A stretch of 64,000 nt of DNA from Litomosoides sigmodontis. Lineage: Eukaryota; Nematoda; Chromadorea; Rhabditida; Onchocercidae. The DNA lies in the NCBI GenBank assembly GCA_963070105.1, contig OY718803.1, positions 955,501-1,019,500 on the forward strand, written 5' to 3'. The notes beneath the pieces were generated by a model. The model ran no database searches, was not told where the DNA came from, and was given only the letters and a program-made list of their open reading frames with translations. The translations under genes and the position numbers were made by a program. How positions within the stretch are numbered: the first letter of the stretch is position 1; each line of letters starts with the position of its first letter. Below are positions 12,248 through 25,500 of the stretch, piece by piece.

Positions 12248-13914
12248 ACATGTGCTGTGTATGCACATACTGTATGCGTATATTCTATAACAGGCAAAAC
12301 AATTTACTTATTTCATGATAAAATGGGAAACCTACGCTTTGTGACGTTATTTTTTTACAAAGAGCACCAAACAATTATGAAATAATTCGAATTGGTTTAT
12401 TAAAAAAAAGCAAAAATTCAAAGTTACTCGATATGTCACGGTTTCTTGTTCACCATCCAATGTAATTTTAATGAAATCAAATTATGAATTTTTTTTAAGG
12501 AAAGAAGAAGCATTGGTGTAAGTTCTCACTTTATGAGAGCCAATAATAGCTTATTCGTTTAACAAGTGAAAAAAGGTTTAGTTCCACATGGGATTATATT
12601 GTGCTAAATTTATCAAATACTTTCATTTGCTATAAGTCAATTAAATTTTAGATTAAAATTTATCAAAAATGTTTTGTTACACATTCGAATTTCATTCCCT
12701 GTTTTGCTACCTCTTTCCTCTTCCAGATCTTCTACTCCTCGATGATGCGTATTTCATCTTTTATGGTGCGTTATCATATCACATGCTTTGCTTTGTTCAA
12801 AAGATGAAACAATTATTTGGCGTAATTTAAACAATTCACTCATTGCGTTTTCTTTTATCTTTCCGTCTCCTCCTCCCTTTCTGTCTCTTTTCCTTCACTC
12901 GCAAACATTTTTCCAGTCTTTCTTTTTCAATTTTGCAAAATGCAAATAATTGTTCTACATTAATTTAAAATTGAAGGAAATTAATTGAAAGGAGTGATTT
13001 TGAGCTCATTTTTAGCAAATCTGATAATTTTTTGAAATGTTGGATGTATGTTTTCATACGAAATTCAAACTATACTCCTTTTCATGAAGATTGACTTCCA
13101 GGCTTTTTTTCTGCGGCACACCAATATACTTAACTAATCAATTAAAAATCAATCATATGAATAATGTGTTCGTTTTTTTTTTCGTTCGAGGGAAGGAAAA
13201 GAAAGGAACGAAGATTTGATTAATTTAAACATTTGGTAAGAAACAAATCTTATTGCATTAGTTTTATTAATGATTAAAATTTTAAACTTTAGCTTTTTCG
13301 TTATTTAATTTTCAAATGCTAAAAGTCACAGTCAGCAAAATTACGAATTTCCACTATGTAATCTACTACTGCACTAAATGAAATGTTAAAACCATTTATT
13401 GATCGTATACTAGCAATTCGAAAATTTTTTTTCTTTGAAATAATCGTAGATGAGTAGGACATACGTAAATGTGGTGATTTCATCATGACGAATGATTCCT
13501 ATCATTCTTCTTCATAGAATTATTTATTTTTCAGTGAAAATGTTTAATGTGAATTTGATAAATTTCAATAAAAAAAAAGAAGCTGAAAGAATGAGTCATG
13601 GAGTCTAGCAAAATCACATTGTCATGTAAATATATCAATCAATATTACATACATATGTAATAATTGTTAAAATGTGACTTCAATTGAATTTTATCGGTGA
13701 AGCAATTAACGTTGTTGTTTATCGGAGAAAGGATGGAAAGCTTTGGATGATCATATATCAGTGAAATGTGTGCAAAAGTTATACTTTCAATCTTTTAGAC
13801 TTAAAATTTTCAAACAAAAAAAAATAAAATCACAGAATTATCAGTCTCTAAACTTTGAGATAAATTTAATAACTGCTAATTATTATTTCAAGCATGTAAT
13901 GTGCAACAATAAAA

Positions 13915-14240
13915 ATGGCAACGATAGTGATAAAAGAAATAATAACAGCTAATGATAATAACAGTAATAACTAATAATAATAATAGCAATAATTAATATT
14001 ATATAATAACTCTAATAGTATAATAACTGTAACAGCAACAATACAATAAAACAATAATATAACGATAGAATAACAAATATAATAGTACTTATATCATGAT
14101 AATATTAATATAAGAACAGTAATAATTAACAATAATGACATTAATAATAATAATAATGTAATAACAATAATAATGATAATGATAATAATATTAGAAATGA
14201 TAACAGTAGTAATAATAATAAATGAGCGATAATAATAATA
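13915..14240. repeat. AAT/TAA-rich low-complexity region
   Basis: About 325 bp built mostly of imperfect AATAATA-type trinucleotide units. They run directly into the long tetranucleotide array that follows. There is no coding potential. Confidence 0.8.
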
Positions 14241-14280
14241 ATTTATTATAAATAAACAAATAAATGAATGAATGAATGAA

Positions 14281-14554
<274 letters not shown>

Positions 14555-14748
14555 AATAAAAATAGAAAAAGATTGCATGTGGCATTTAAAATTTAATTTT
14601 CATTTCACTTTTCGTTACATTTCAACAACATTCGTGATGTGCTAGTGCTAGCTGATAGGAAGGAAAAAATTTTCGTAGTGGGAAGAAGCACTGTTCCTAG
14701 CTAGTTTTATATGCATATATCTACAAATTTCTCTCCCACACATCGGAA

Positions 14749-14796
14749 CAGAGAGGGAGAGAGAGAGAGGGAGGGGGAGAGGGAGGGGGAGAGGGA
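14749..14796. repeat. GA-rich tract (one of many GA/CT tracts)
   Basis: A purine-only run of GAGAGAGAGAGAGGGAGGGG type. Similar GA or CT tracts of about 15-60 bp occur near 10.74, 10.93, 15.04, 38.54, 39.73, 42.65, 42.98, 44.20, 45.00, 47.82, 48.71, 48.91, 50.58, 57.63, 57.99, 59.48, 60.63 and 62.08 kb. They are essentially absent from the repair genes and the RhoGEF gene. Confidence 0.85.
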
Positions 14797-16244
14797 TGAT
14801 GCAAGTGAAGAAGGATGACAGTTGACAGGAATTTGGTAACACTCCTCACCGGACGGGTGGAACTTATCTCCAACTTTCAGCACACCTCCCTCTCCGTCCC
14901 GCTCCTTTCTTCCATCGTCAAACTGACACATTGCCTCGCATTTTTTCTTTTTCTCATTTCGACAATTTTTGTGAACAAAATGATGATGATGATGATGGTG
15001 ATTGTACGGAACAAAAAGGAATTTCTTTCCTTCCCCCTCCTCTCTCTCTCTCTCTCTCTCCTTCTCTCTGTCTCTTTCACTGTTAATCGATTTAATTTTT
15101 CTTGTTCTGGAAATCAATGAATCCGTTCAAGAAGATGCTAATCCAATTCCACTCTTTTCATCGCTATTGCTTTGATTACTATTATTATTATTACTAGTAG
15201 TAGTAGTTGTTGCTGTAGTAGTAGTAGATGTTGTTGTAGTACCAGTGGCAGCTGGTAATACAATACTAATTCAATTTTTTAATTTTTAACTTAATTTCTT
15301 ACTAATGCGAATACTTTTTGTATGCGTTTGCTATCACGATCGTTTGTCATTTCTCGCATTAATTAAATGCTTATTTATTTAATACGCTGCTACTAATTAC
15401 AATAATGGAATTGTGAGTGATAGGTATAAAGCTGCTGTCCTGTACACCTGTACTATGCCTTTCAACTATTACGATCTAAAAATACTAACTCACATAAGCG
15501 ATCTTTTTTTTTTTTAACCGTCACTGCTAATTACGTTATAATTTTAATGAATAAATTAATAAAAGAGAAAAGTAATGAGTGTAAACAATCTGTTTGGAGA
15601 TGACGTCTTTCGTGATGAAAAATTTGTTTAATCAATTTCAAAACTTGTTATTTGCAAGAATTGAAAAATGAATTTGACATCGCAAAACGAACTCAAAGCA
15701 ACGATCACTTTCAGTAATGTGATGATCGATTCGTCCCTTTTCTCCATTATTTCATTTCTTTCATCTTTTTCCCTTGCAAACCTTTTGCTCCTTTCAATTT
15801 TTCCCACATAATCTTGTGAATTTTAATTCATTGAGCGAATTATAATTATTTTCAATTATCATTTGCTATTCTCTTCCTATTGATGATACTCGACAGCAAG
15901 GATATCCAGCATCGTTTACGTCATTTGCAGATTAATGTTCAAAAATCAGTTTACAAAGTCTTAGTTAAGTGTAGAATAATTTGGACAATTATTACGTGTT
16001 CGATATCGGAAATTACACGCATGAAGCACGAGTACTTGTACTGTTTATGGTAAGATAGTAAGATTTAGTGAGAATCATACTGCACTGAATGATTCCTCTA
16101 GTTCACACCTTACAATAATATTGTTCTTTTTTTCGAATTAATTTTTATGAAATTTCCATGGACATATGAATTTCCATAAAGTTTCATCAAATTTCATTTA
16201 ATAAAAAGCTTGAAAAATTTGATCAAGTGATATATATATGTATG

Positions 16245-16305
16245 TATGAAAAGATAGAACTTTTGGTAGTTTAAGCAACTAGCATAAAAGAGCTCATTTT
16301 TTTAA
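16245..16305 (+). repeat. Dispersed direct repeat, copy 1
   Basis: About 60 bp including TTTGGTAGTTTAAGCAACTA, with about 90 percent identity by eye to 17509-17568. The block begins TATGAAAAGATAGAA in both copies and ends in T-rich sequence. The copies lie 1.26 kb apart in the same orientation. The origin is unknown: a short interspersed element or a segmental duplication. Confidence 0.8.
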
Positions 16306-16320
16306 ATTTTAGTGATATAA

Positions 16321-16435
<115 letters not shown>

Positions 16436-17101
16436 GGAATATTTTTTATTTACTAAAATATGGCAAGAAAAAAAATGAAGTGGAAAAATAATGATGAAAC
16501 TAATGTACGGAGAATTGTGTTCCATTAAGTTTGCAGTTGCAATAGTAGAAGGATCACAAGGCAGAGAATTAGTTCATCATAATTCGTCCTTATTTCGTGA
16601 GAAAAAAAACAGTTACGAATTGCTTCAAATTAGGTGCTTTTTGAGGATGAAATTTAAAGGTTATTAGCGAAAATTTATTCGAAAAAGCTGCTTAAGAAAG
16701 GAGCGTTACGTCATGCGATACACGTAATAATTACAAGGTGGGAAGACCATTGTATGTAGCATATCAGTAATGATTTGATTTGCATTTGCGAATGGATGAC
16801 ACTGACTGCTCATTTCCTCTCTCAGTGTACAGTTATAGATGAAAATGTATGCAATTGCTTACACGTAAATTATACTTTACTGTATACGTAACGTAACGTA
16901 ACATTTATTCATAATGTATTAAATGTTATATGATTATTTTTATTTTTACAATGCAAAAATACTATCATTTGTTTGAATAATAGAAGATGAAAAGTAAGCT
17001 ATTAATGAGAGTACAGTATTCTCAGATAGAATGTTAGGTAAACTTAAGACTCACTGTAGTCTAAGTAACATCCTACAGTAACTAATGTTCCTTTTTAATA
17101 G

Positions 17102-17155
17102 ACACCTGTGAAGCAAGCGAGGGCTGCGTTAAAAATTGATGATTGTATTTACGCG
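17102..17155 (+). CDS. Possible upstream exon of the RhoGEF gene
   Basis: A 54-bp segment, phase 0 at both ends, is bounded by a good acceptor (CTTTTTAATAG) and an acceptable donor (GCG|GTATTA). It reads TPVKQARAALKIDDCIYA, with base composition more like the exons than the surrounding DNA. It could join in frame to the exon at 19584. There is no homology support, so this is a weak prediction. If real, the ATG at 19584 is an internal Met and the gene begins further left. Confidence 0.3.
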
Positions 17156-17508
17156 GTATTAGTTTATTTATTCATTTTTATGTTTCTATGGTTTGGTGAG
17201 GCTGTTGTTAGTGCAGGTTAGCGATTGTTTCTTTTTTTTTTCTGGGAGTTTATTCTAATTCGAATTTAAATATTAATTTTACTGCGAATGGTATTGGTAT
17301 TTTTCATTCGATTGTAGTGCTGTTTTATGATTTGATCAAAAAATTTGATTAATTCATTGATTGTGCGCTATTTTAAAGTGATTTTGCTTTTTATCAAAGC
17401 AATGAGTTGACAATGTCATCTGTCTTTTGTTCGAAGTTCTTTTGATATTTTTCTAAAGAGTGATTTCCCGAATTTTTATCGGAAATCGATAGTAAAGTTG
17501 GCATTTTA

Positions 17509-17568
17509 TATGAAAAGATAGAATTTTTGGTAGTTTAAGCAACTAGCAAAAAAAAGCTTATTTTTAAA
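17509..17568 (+). repeat. Dispersed direct repeat, copy 2
   Basis: Second copy of the repeat described at 16245-16305, differing by a few substitutions and an A-run expansion. It is not associated with a microsatellite. Confidence 0.8.
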
Positions 17569-19583
17569 TGAATTTTTTTAAATGAATAAATGAGCTTTTT
17601 AAAAGAGGAAAAAAAATTTCAATCATATGTGATCGCTATGGATGCAACTGATGTGACAGGATAGTTGAAATGATAAATTGCTAATGACAGTGATAGATTA
17701 TAGAGTGGAAATAATACTGATAAATAGTAGTAACAAAGTTGACATTCTCTAAAGTTTAATCAAATTTTACAATTAGTAATTTTACAGTTGTCGCAGGTTC
17801 TTTTAATAAATGAAAATGCTTGAAGTTTATTCCAAATTAAAATTTAAATGCGAGAAAAAGAGAGCCAAATGCTCGCCATAATGTTCGTAATTTTTTGTAA
17901 TATGTATCAGAAAATTGATGCATAGATTCTTTATATCTGCTCTTTCAATGTTGTTCGAATTCAGGCGAGAAATAATTCTATTTTGAAGATGAAATATTCA
18001 AATGAAAAAATATTTGTTTTGTAAAAATCTAAATTATATTTAAAAGAAATTTTACAGTTTGTATTTCTTCCATTTCTTCAATGCCATATGTTATAAGTTG
18101 AAGCAAAGGAAAGAGACGAAAAAGAAAATGGAGAAATCAATTTTTTTCTTTCCTCATTTCTCTTTTTTTTGTGCAACAGTGAAAATAGCAGTGCAGGTGG
18201 TTGAAAGGAGCAGGATGGTTAGCTTATGAAGGAGAGGGAACAATAGTGGTGTACGTATGATTCGTTTCAATTCAATGTTGTTCTTTCTTTTTTTTTAAAA
18301 AAAAGGAAACAAAAAAGAAGCAAAAAAGAAAAGAAAAAAGTCTATGCATATGCATATGCAAAGCAGTTAGCATCAATTGAAGAAAGGACAAAACTAATTG
18401 ACGATGTATTCCTCCTGTTTTTTATTTTCCTTCTTAAAAAAAAATCATTTCTTTGAAGCGAATTGGTTGATTGTTCGCTGAAATTTGCTTGTTATTTTCA
18501 AGGTGTTAGTTTTCATCAATTAAGCTGAAGTAAGCTGTTTGTTATTATTCTTGCATTTTAATAAAATTTTCTATCACTTATTAAATTATGCAAAAAGAAG
18601 TTAGAAGAAGAGTGAATTATGATTACTCATTTAATTTTGTTTTGATAAATTGACAAAATTATCAAAAGTTAATAAAAACTGATTCAGCTAATTTTTAACA
18701 CTTTTAGCTTTTAACAAGCTTTCTACTTTAACACTTCTGTTTGCTAAATGTAATAGCGTATGTGGAATATGCTATGTGCTAATGAGTAATAGCATATGAT
18801 ACACATAGTGCATTTACCATATACTTTAATAATACTGAAATGATTGGTGAGAATGTAATACTAAGTTTTCCGTGACTCATTTAATTTTTTACGGAAAAAT
18901 ATAGACGAAATTGATCAGTGATTGATATTTGAACATTTCGCAACTTTTTGTTACAGTTGAAATTTCAGTCGATGTTATCAGATCATAATTTATTGTTTCA
19001 TTATTAAAAAAAATGATGTTTGCAGATGTCGTAATTTTTGTTTTTCTGAAAGAAATTTGAAAATTTTTGAATAATGTAGAGAACATTTGCAACAGGTATG
19101 ATAAATAGTTTCATCACTGCGTAACTGACAGTTGTGATAAGTGGTAATTTCAAAAGGAAATGGTATAATTGGGTTAGCTTTTCAGTTTTATTTTTCATTT
19201 TTTGACATACACTTCTGTGGAAAGTTTAGTTTTTTTTCCTTTGTATTTTTTGCAATTTTTGAAGTTGTTGATGATCAGCGGAAGCGTAACAAGACTGACT
19301 TCAACAAATTTATTGAATTGATATGTGTCTGACTTAAATAGATGAATATACTTTCGTTGATGACGTCGAAAAGCCTTTGTGTTCCTTTTTGTTTTTTCCA
19401 TTTTATCTCCAGACATTTCAGAGCGTCACTGAAACAGAGGAATGAAAAGAGTTGGAAATTACGCCGAAATAAAATTTCAGTACTAACTTGACATTACCTT
19501 ATATATTTTGTTTATTGTGTGAAAAAAAAACTATCCATTATTTTTCTGAAATATTAAGTTGTTTTATTACTTCTGAAAAGCAG

Positions 19584-22500
19584 ATGAAACGAAGTTACTC
19601 AGTAAAGAATGTGGATTCGATCTCACAGTGCTGCATTCCTTTACACTCATCAAGAAACAATACATTCAGGTTTCTCCTTCCGATAAATTATCATATTTAA
19701 TGTGATAATCTCGAACTGCTAAAAAGCTTTTTTCCATTTGGATATCCCCGATATGTAGAGTTAGTGGTATTGTGGAATTCCACTCACCGAAATGTACGGG
19801 TAAAAAGCAACTCAAACACGACTTATAGCACGACATATTGAGTGTTCTAAGCGCTACTGCCCTGATTCTTATTTCAAATTCATCAATTAATACGATATTT
19901 CCTAACAAATAAGTGAAAGCAAAGCAAGTCCGAAGCAAAAATGATGGATACTGTGATTAGCTAGCTGTACTTGAGTTCTATTTACAAAATTATTCGATTC
20001 GATGTTTCAAAATGTCGCTGCTGAGATCCTAGCACAGTGTAAAAATATGTAACCAGGCACATATGTGTCACTCCCTCTGATCTGTTACTATTTTTTGATA
20101 TTTATTATTGCATTGCGCAACAGGTTACGTGTGCGTCGTAAGAAGTAAGTTCGAACATCGTCAAATGACAGAGTTCTGTAAAGCTGAAACAAACACTTTG
20201 TTCTTTACCGGTATATTGCAGGAAGTCACTGTCGCTTGATGGCATTGATAAAGTGGAATGTCAACAATTGTCTGTAATTCGATCGCCAAGCAACTTTTCC
20301 TTCAAACTTTGCAAATTCAGAAGTCAAAATTTTGTTAATGTTGTTGGTAGTGCAGACACTAATCCCGTTTTGTTGACAAATTTTGCAACGCCAGCTGGAA
20401 TGGAACGAATTACGGTTTCGTTGTCAGCACTTGACAAAGAGATTGAAACGGCCTATTGTATAGGTTAGTCGTTTTATCACAATCTGCTTGCAGTTGGTGC
20501 ACTCACTACTCAAACCAATGTTCATATTTGGAATAATAGTTAATACATCAGTTATTAATCATGAATTGCTATTTATGTTATTAGATCACATTTTCCTTCG
20601 AAATTACGAAATTTTCGTCTTCATTTCAAGGGCAGGATAACTGGGCTCAGTCAAATCTAAAGTATTGAAGAAATCTGAAAAAATGAAATAAAATTCACTG
20701 CTAAAGTAGCCATATTAGCACTTGGGAAAGTTGTAATAATTGAGGTCTATAAATTATGAAAAGTGATATAAGGTGAGACAACGTTATTTCTGCGATTGAC
20801 AACTGATAAACACCATACGAACAGCATCCATCATTGAATAACACAGTTTTGAAGTTTGCAGGATCGCCAGAACTGGGATTTTTTTCTATTTCATCTAGCC
20901 GATTGTGTATTATTTATATGTCGAGGATTTATTAAGTTTAACCCATTAACTGCGATCTGCTTAAAAAAACCTCGTATTGTAGCAATGTATGAGTAAAATA
21001 ATCAGTTGATGCAATAAATTATATAATTTCATAAAAAAAGATCTTTTATTTTAAAGCGAAATACAAATGCTCCCTGTGTATTTTGAGATTCCGCTTGCAA
21101 TGCATTTACCGGAATTATTTTTATGTTTCAACATTTTTGACTTCATTTAGGTATCATCTGTTTCTAATTATTTCCGATTTTCTCATTTCCTGTAGTTGCA
21201 AACCAGCTAACTAGTGTGTATGTGGAAGAGGAAGAAATAGAGGGAAAAGGAAGGAAATTTCGTTTTATAAACTTTCTCAGAATGAAAATCATACTTTTCT
21301 ATTAATTAGCGTATTGCTCCTCATCCGCTCATTTTCGTGCATGCGACGAAAAATGATTTTCCATATATTTTCATCCAGAAATAATAATTTCATTTCAATT
21401 TCAAGATTCCGGCGAATACTCATAATCTTTTTTCCCACATCCTTGTTACCTTACTACCCTCAACAGGGAACAGTTTAGATGAAATTGCAGTAATGAATTT
21501 CATCATGTTTGAAAAAATTTCAATAAATTGAGTAATTGATTAAATGATCAGTATAAGTCTGTGTACTATACGAATGAAATTCGATTTACTACATATGTGA
21601 CTGTCATTTTGATTTTCGACCCAATTTGAACTTAATTTAGTTCACCGGGACATCTATCACATTTATCTATTTCTCTTTTTTTTCCGCAAAACATTACGCA
21701 AGTTTTCAAAATTTGTGCATTGCACCTAGCAATTTATTGGTAAAAGCTAACTCATTAATACCTTTTTCGTCAATTTTCAATAATTTTTGCGAAAACTTTG
21801 TTTTTTCTCTGCACCGAAGTTTATGATACTATTTAAAAAATGACTGAAAAGCCTCTATTTTTAGTATTCATTTAATAACTGCAATCAGTGTTAATAGTTC
21901 TTCCTTAACAGTATCTAAAAGTAGTCATTGTTCCTTTTCTACCTCATCCAGTTATTTCAAACAGCGATATTGTTTCAAGAATGCCGACATCTTTGCGAAA
22001 TCCCTTGTCATATTTATGAAGAAAAAAGTAAGGAGAGATGAAAAATGGATTTACTTTGCTGTTTCTTCAAAGATAAATTCTATCCATACATTGTCCATTC
22101 ATATTCATTCATATCCCATTTGTTAGACTGTCTTAGTTTTCTTTAAATATTTTTGTGAGATAAAAAAATTACACCAAGAATAGTGTTGTATTTGATTTTT
22201 AGGAATTAAGTTTAAACAACCACACTTTTTTCTATCCTTCCCTGACTGTTATGTAATCATCACTATTACTATTAGCAATGTTAATATTATTATATTAATA
22301 CCCTATAGTAATGGATAATATTCCTTAAAGGGATGTTGAGCTCATTTGAACTTTTTTTGCGTGCACAATGATGTATTATATGCATCTCTGTTGAAGTGAA
22401 TGGCATTTTATAGATTAAAAATTAGTTATGGTAGTGCAGGATATGGTACTTAAATTTGAATCATCGTTTCCTCTGGAATCCGATCCTTCAATTTTTTTTC

Positions 22501-25500
22501 AAGTTATACAGTGTATTACTTCTGTTTGCTGATATTAAAAATATTATAAGTACTAAGTTGATTGAATGACTTTAACGACTCTAATTTTATTTCCTGCTAA
22601 AAAAGAACGAAACAGCGGAAGTATGTTTTTTTTATCAGTTTATCATCTGTAGTAACTTCTCAAGTTAAACAAAGGACGAAGAAAATGTCTTAATACTTTT
22701 TAAATTTATGTGTTATTTTCGAATCTTTTTTCATTTGAAATTTCAGAAAGGAGAAGTTTAAGCGTTGATAGTCGAAACCGATCTGCTTCTCGAAATTTAG
22801 ACTTCCACGAGAAGTTGGATAAAATTCCACATTTTTGCGAAGATTTAAGTACGCTAATGGAGGAACCATTGTTTGATCCATTGATATATTTGATGTCAAG
22901 ACACAACACCCTATCAGATCACGGTTTGCCTTTTTTCTTATTCTATGTTTAATTAATGTTGGGGGAACTTGCTACTTGTTTAGTTGAAAAAATTCAAATC
23001 CGAAAGGCAAAATTGAAGGGTTTTTCCTAAAAGTTATGTTCTATTCTTTTAATTTCTCATGTCTAAATGTATACTAATTTTTACTGATGTCACAAATCAT
23101 CAATCAGCTATTATTTTGTTGTAATAGTAGTGGTTATTTCGAAAAAAAAATGTTATTTTCTATCACTTTATTGGTTGTTTATTTTTTCTCCTGCCTCCTT
23201 ACTTACTTTTAAATGCTTTATTAAATTTTAAAATAAAAAAAAATAAGGCACATAATGACGTTTGCATCTTCATTATCAGATTTTACCTTTTGAGACTGCC
23301 GCAGTAGATGGAATATTGCGAATTTTTGAAAGACAAGATATGCGATACTTCCATTAAGTGGAAAATTTTCAGGATCTGCATGTAGTGAAGTCGATGGTAA
23401 TCATGATGATATGCAGTATTTATCAACTGATGAGAATGCGGTAAAGGGCAGTCGGAATTGGCAGTCGGTGACCAATTTATCTGAACTGCAAGTTACACCA
23501 AATAGAGAAATGTTACGTGAGCAGTATTTCGTGAGTTTTCGCAATTTTCTTTATTTAGAAATTTTGTGAATTTATTAGACTGTAGAGATATAAATTGCCT
23601 GTAATTTAGGACCTGAAAGACCTATCAAGTGAATTGTCATCACCTGAAAAATCCAAGAGGTCCAATTCATCTGCGGTTACTGGAAGTGCAATGGATTTCA
23701 CCCCGAAGATCAATCTTATGTATGAAGCAGATGAACTCATATCGACCAAGGTGCTCGAAAGGTATCCCGAATTAAAGTACATTTTAATTTCATTTAATTC
23801 ATCGGTGATTAGTATAATGATAGCAAACGCTGATATAGTTTCATATTGTTTTGATATTTTTGTTTAATAATTTATTACCTAAAACGAATCAGTCGATAAC
23901 ACCCTAGCTAATTAGTGGTTTCATTTATTGTTCATATCTAGAAAAGAACAAATATGAATTTTTTTGCATTATAGTTTTTAAAAAATGAGCAAATAAATAA
24001 CAGCAGACACAGGCAAGAGTAAGTTATCTTGTCAGTGTATTTATCTATTCATATGCATTATCCTTTGTACCGTGAAGGTCATATGATATATGCATATCTT
24101 GTGAGAGGTTTAAATTTATCGTGTTTGATTCATTCACACGAAACAATTCAGAATTTAATTTATTACGATGAAAATTTCCGTTATTTAAGGCTGGTGGAAA
24201 ATTTATTTGACGAAATTGTTTTTTCCTGTCTTTTTTTGCAACAAATAAAGTTAAGTTCATAATGGAAATAAAAAATGCAATAAAATATATTTGCAGTGAA
24301 AAACATTTAAATCCTGCTTCCGATGCCGAGAATCTTTCTTCATCTTCACGCGTGAAATTGTTAGGCACACATTCGGGATCCTCACGTGAGTTGAGCGTCA
24401 TATCAGAACATAGCGACCATTACGTTGTGAGTTTTTCTATCGTTATATAAAACGAAAAATGCAATTTATTTCCGTATAAATGCTGCGATTCGGAATCTGT
24501 AATTTATCTTCTTTTGAAACTGTGACATAAAAGTTCAGTACACTAAAAAATGCAAGTAGAAGATTTCACGAATGCAAACAATCGCTTTTTATGTAGCTTA
24601 AATAAGCATGTGTTAAACATAGATCTAATATGCTTAATTAAAAACAGTTTAATGTTTTCGGATGCTTACTATTATATATCGGTGTCTATGTTTCTCTCTG
24701 CACACGACAAGAAGCAGCAATTGTTAAAAGCACAACTTAGGAAAAATTTCAATCACAGGTGTTATAGCATCAAAATCTATCAGCACTTTCGCTCATGTAT
24801 TACATGACACATTTGATAGCACACATTTCGCATTCGTTTAAGTGTGAAAAATTTTATTTCACATCTAAAAGTAATGTTTTAGATTTTTTTTCTGCAGGAA
24901 AATGAAATATGTAGTTCGGATACATCAATAAATGAGTCCGCTTTGCATGGAACAAATCATCGTGAAAGAGCTGTTGACGTCGATGGTATCGTTTCAGAGC
25001 ATCGACGTTGGCGTTCTGAAAGCAGGAATGTGATCAAAAAGATATATGATCAAGAAAAAAGAGTAATTTCCTACTTTTTCTTAAGCTGATTTTATATGCC
25101 GATGGCGTAGAGCGGTAATTACAGTATAGGTAATGCGAGAAATTTGAAGAACTCAGATATATCTTGCATTAAGTTACGGTGTTCCATAATTTTTGAATGT
25201 CACGACACTTCATTTGATATTATTTCTTTTTATCGAAGTCAATCACGAAGAATCACGAGGAAATTACTTTTTCGAATCTCAAAAACAACTTTTTGAGAAT
25301 GTTTTTTTTAACCTTTTTTATATGAATTTTTTGAGAGCGTGGTTTAGGCACCACAAAAGAAATCAGTACCGCTGCGTAATTCGTCATCACGAAATGGTGA
25401 ACTTTCGGGACGATGCAAAAGTCAAATGATTCTGAAAGAGGAAAATAATTTTATCAAGAGTTGGGCAAGGCTTCAGCTATCGGATGGTATCAAGAATTTG

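Noticed and set aside
12727..12765. Short segment between CTTCCAG and GTGCGT resembling an exon
   Set aside because: Open in two frames, but hydrophobic and without homology or neighbours; not enough support.
14707..15120. Arg/Glu- and Ser/Leu-rich frames on both strands
   Set aside because: Products of GA/CT tracts; no homology.
17945..17970. GTTCGAATTC, similar to a tRNA B box
   Set aside because: No A box or cloverleaf-forming sequence upstream at the right distance.
21196..21213. 18-bp microexon (reading VANQLT) between RhoGEF exons 3 and 4
   Set aside because: Acceptor and phase fit, but so short a segment with no homology could be chance; the direct junction also keeps frame.
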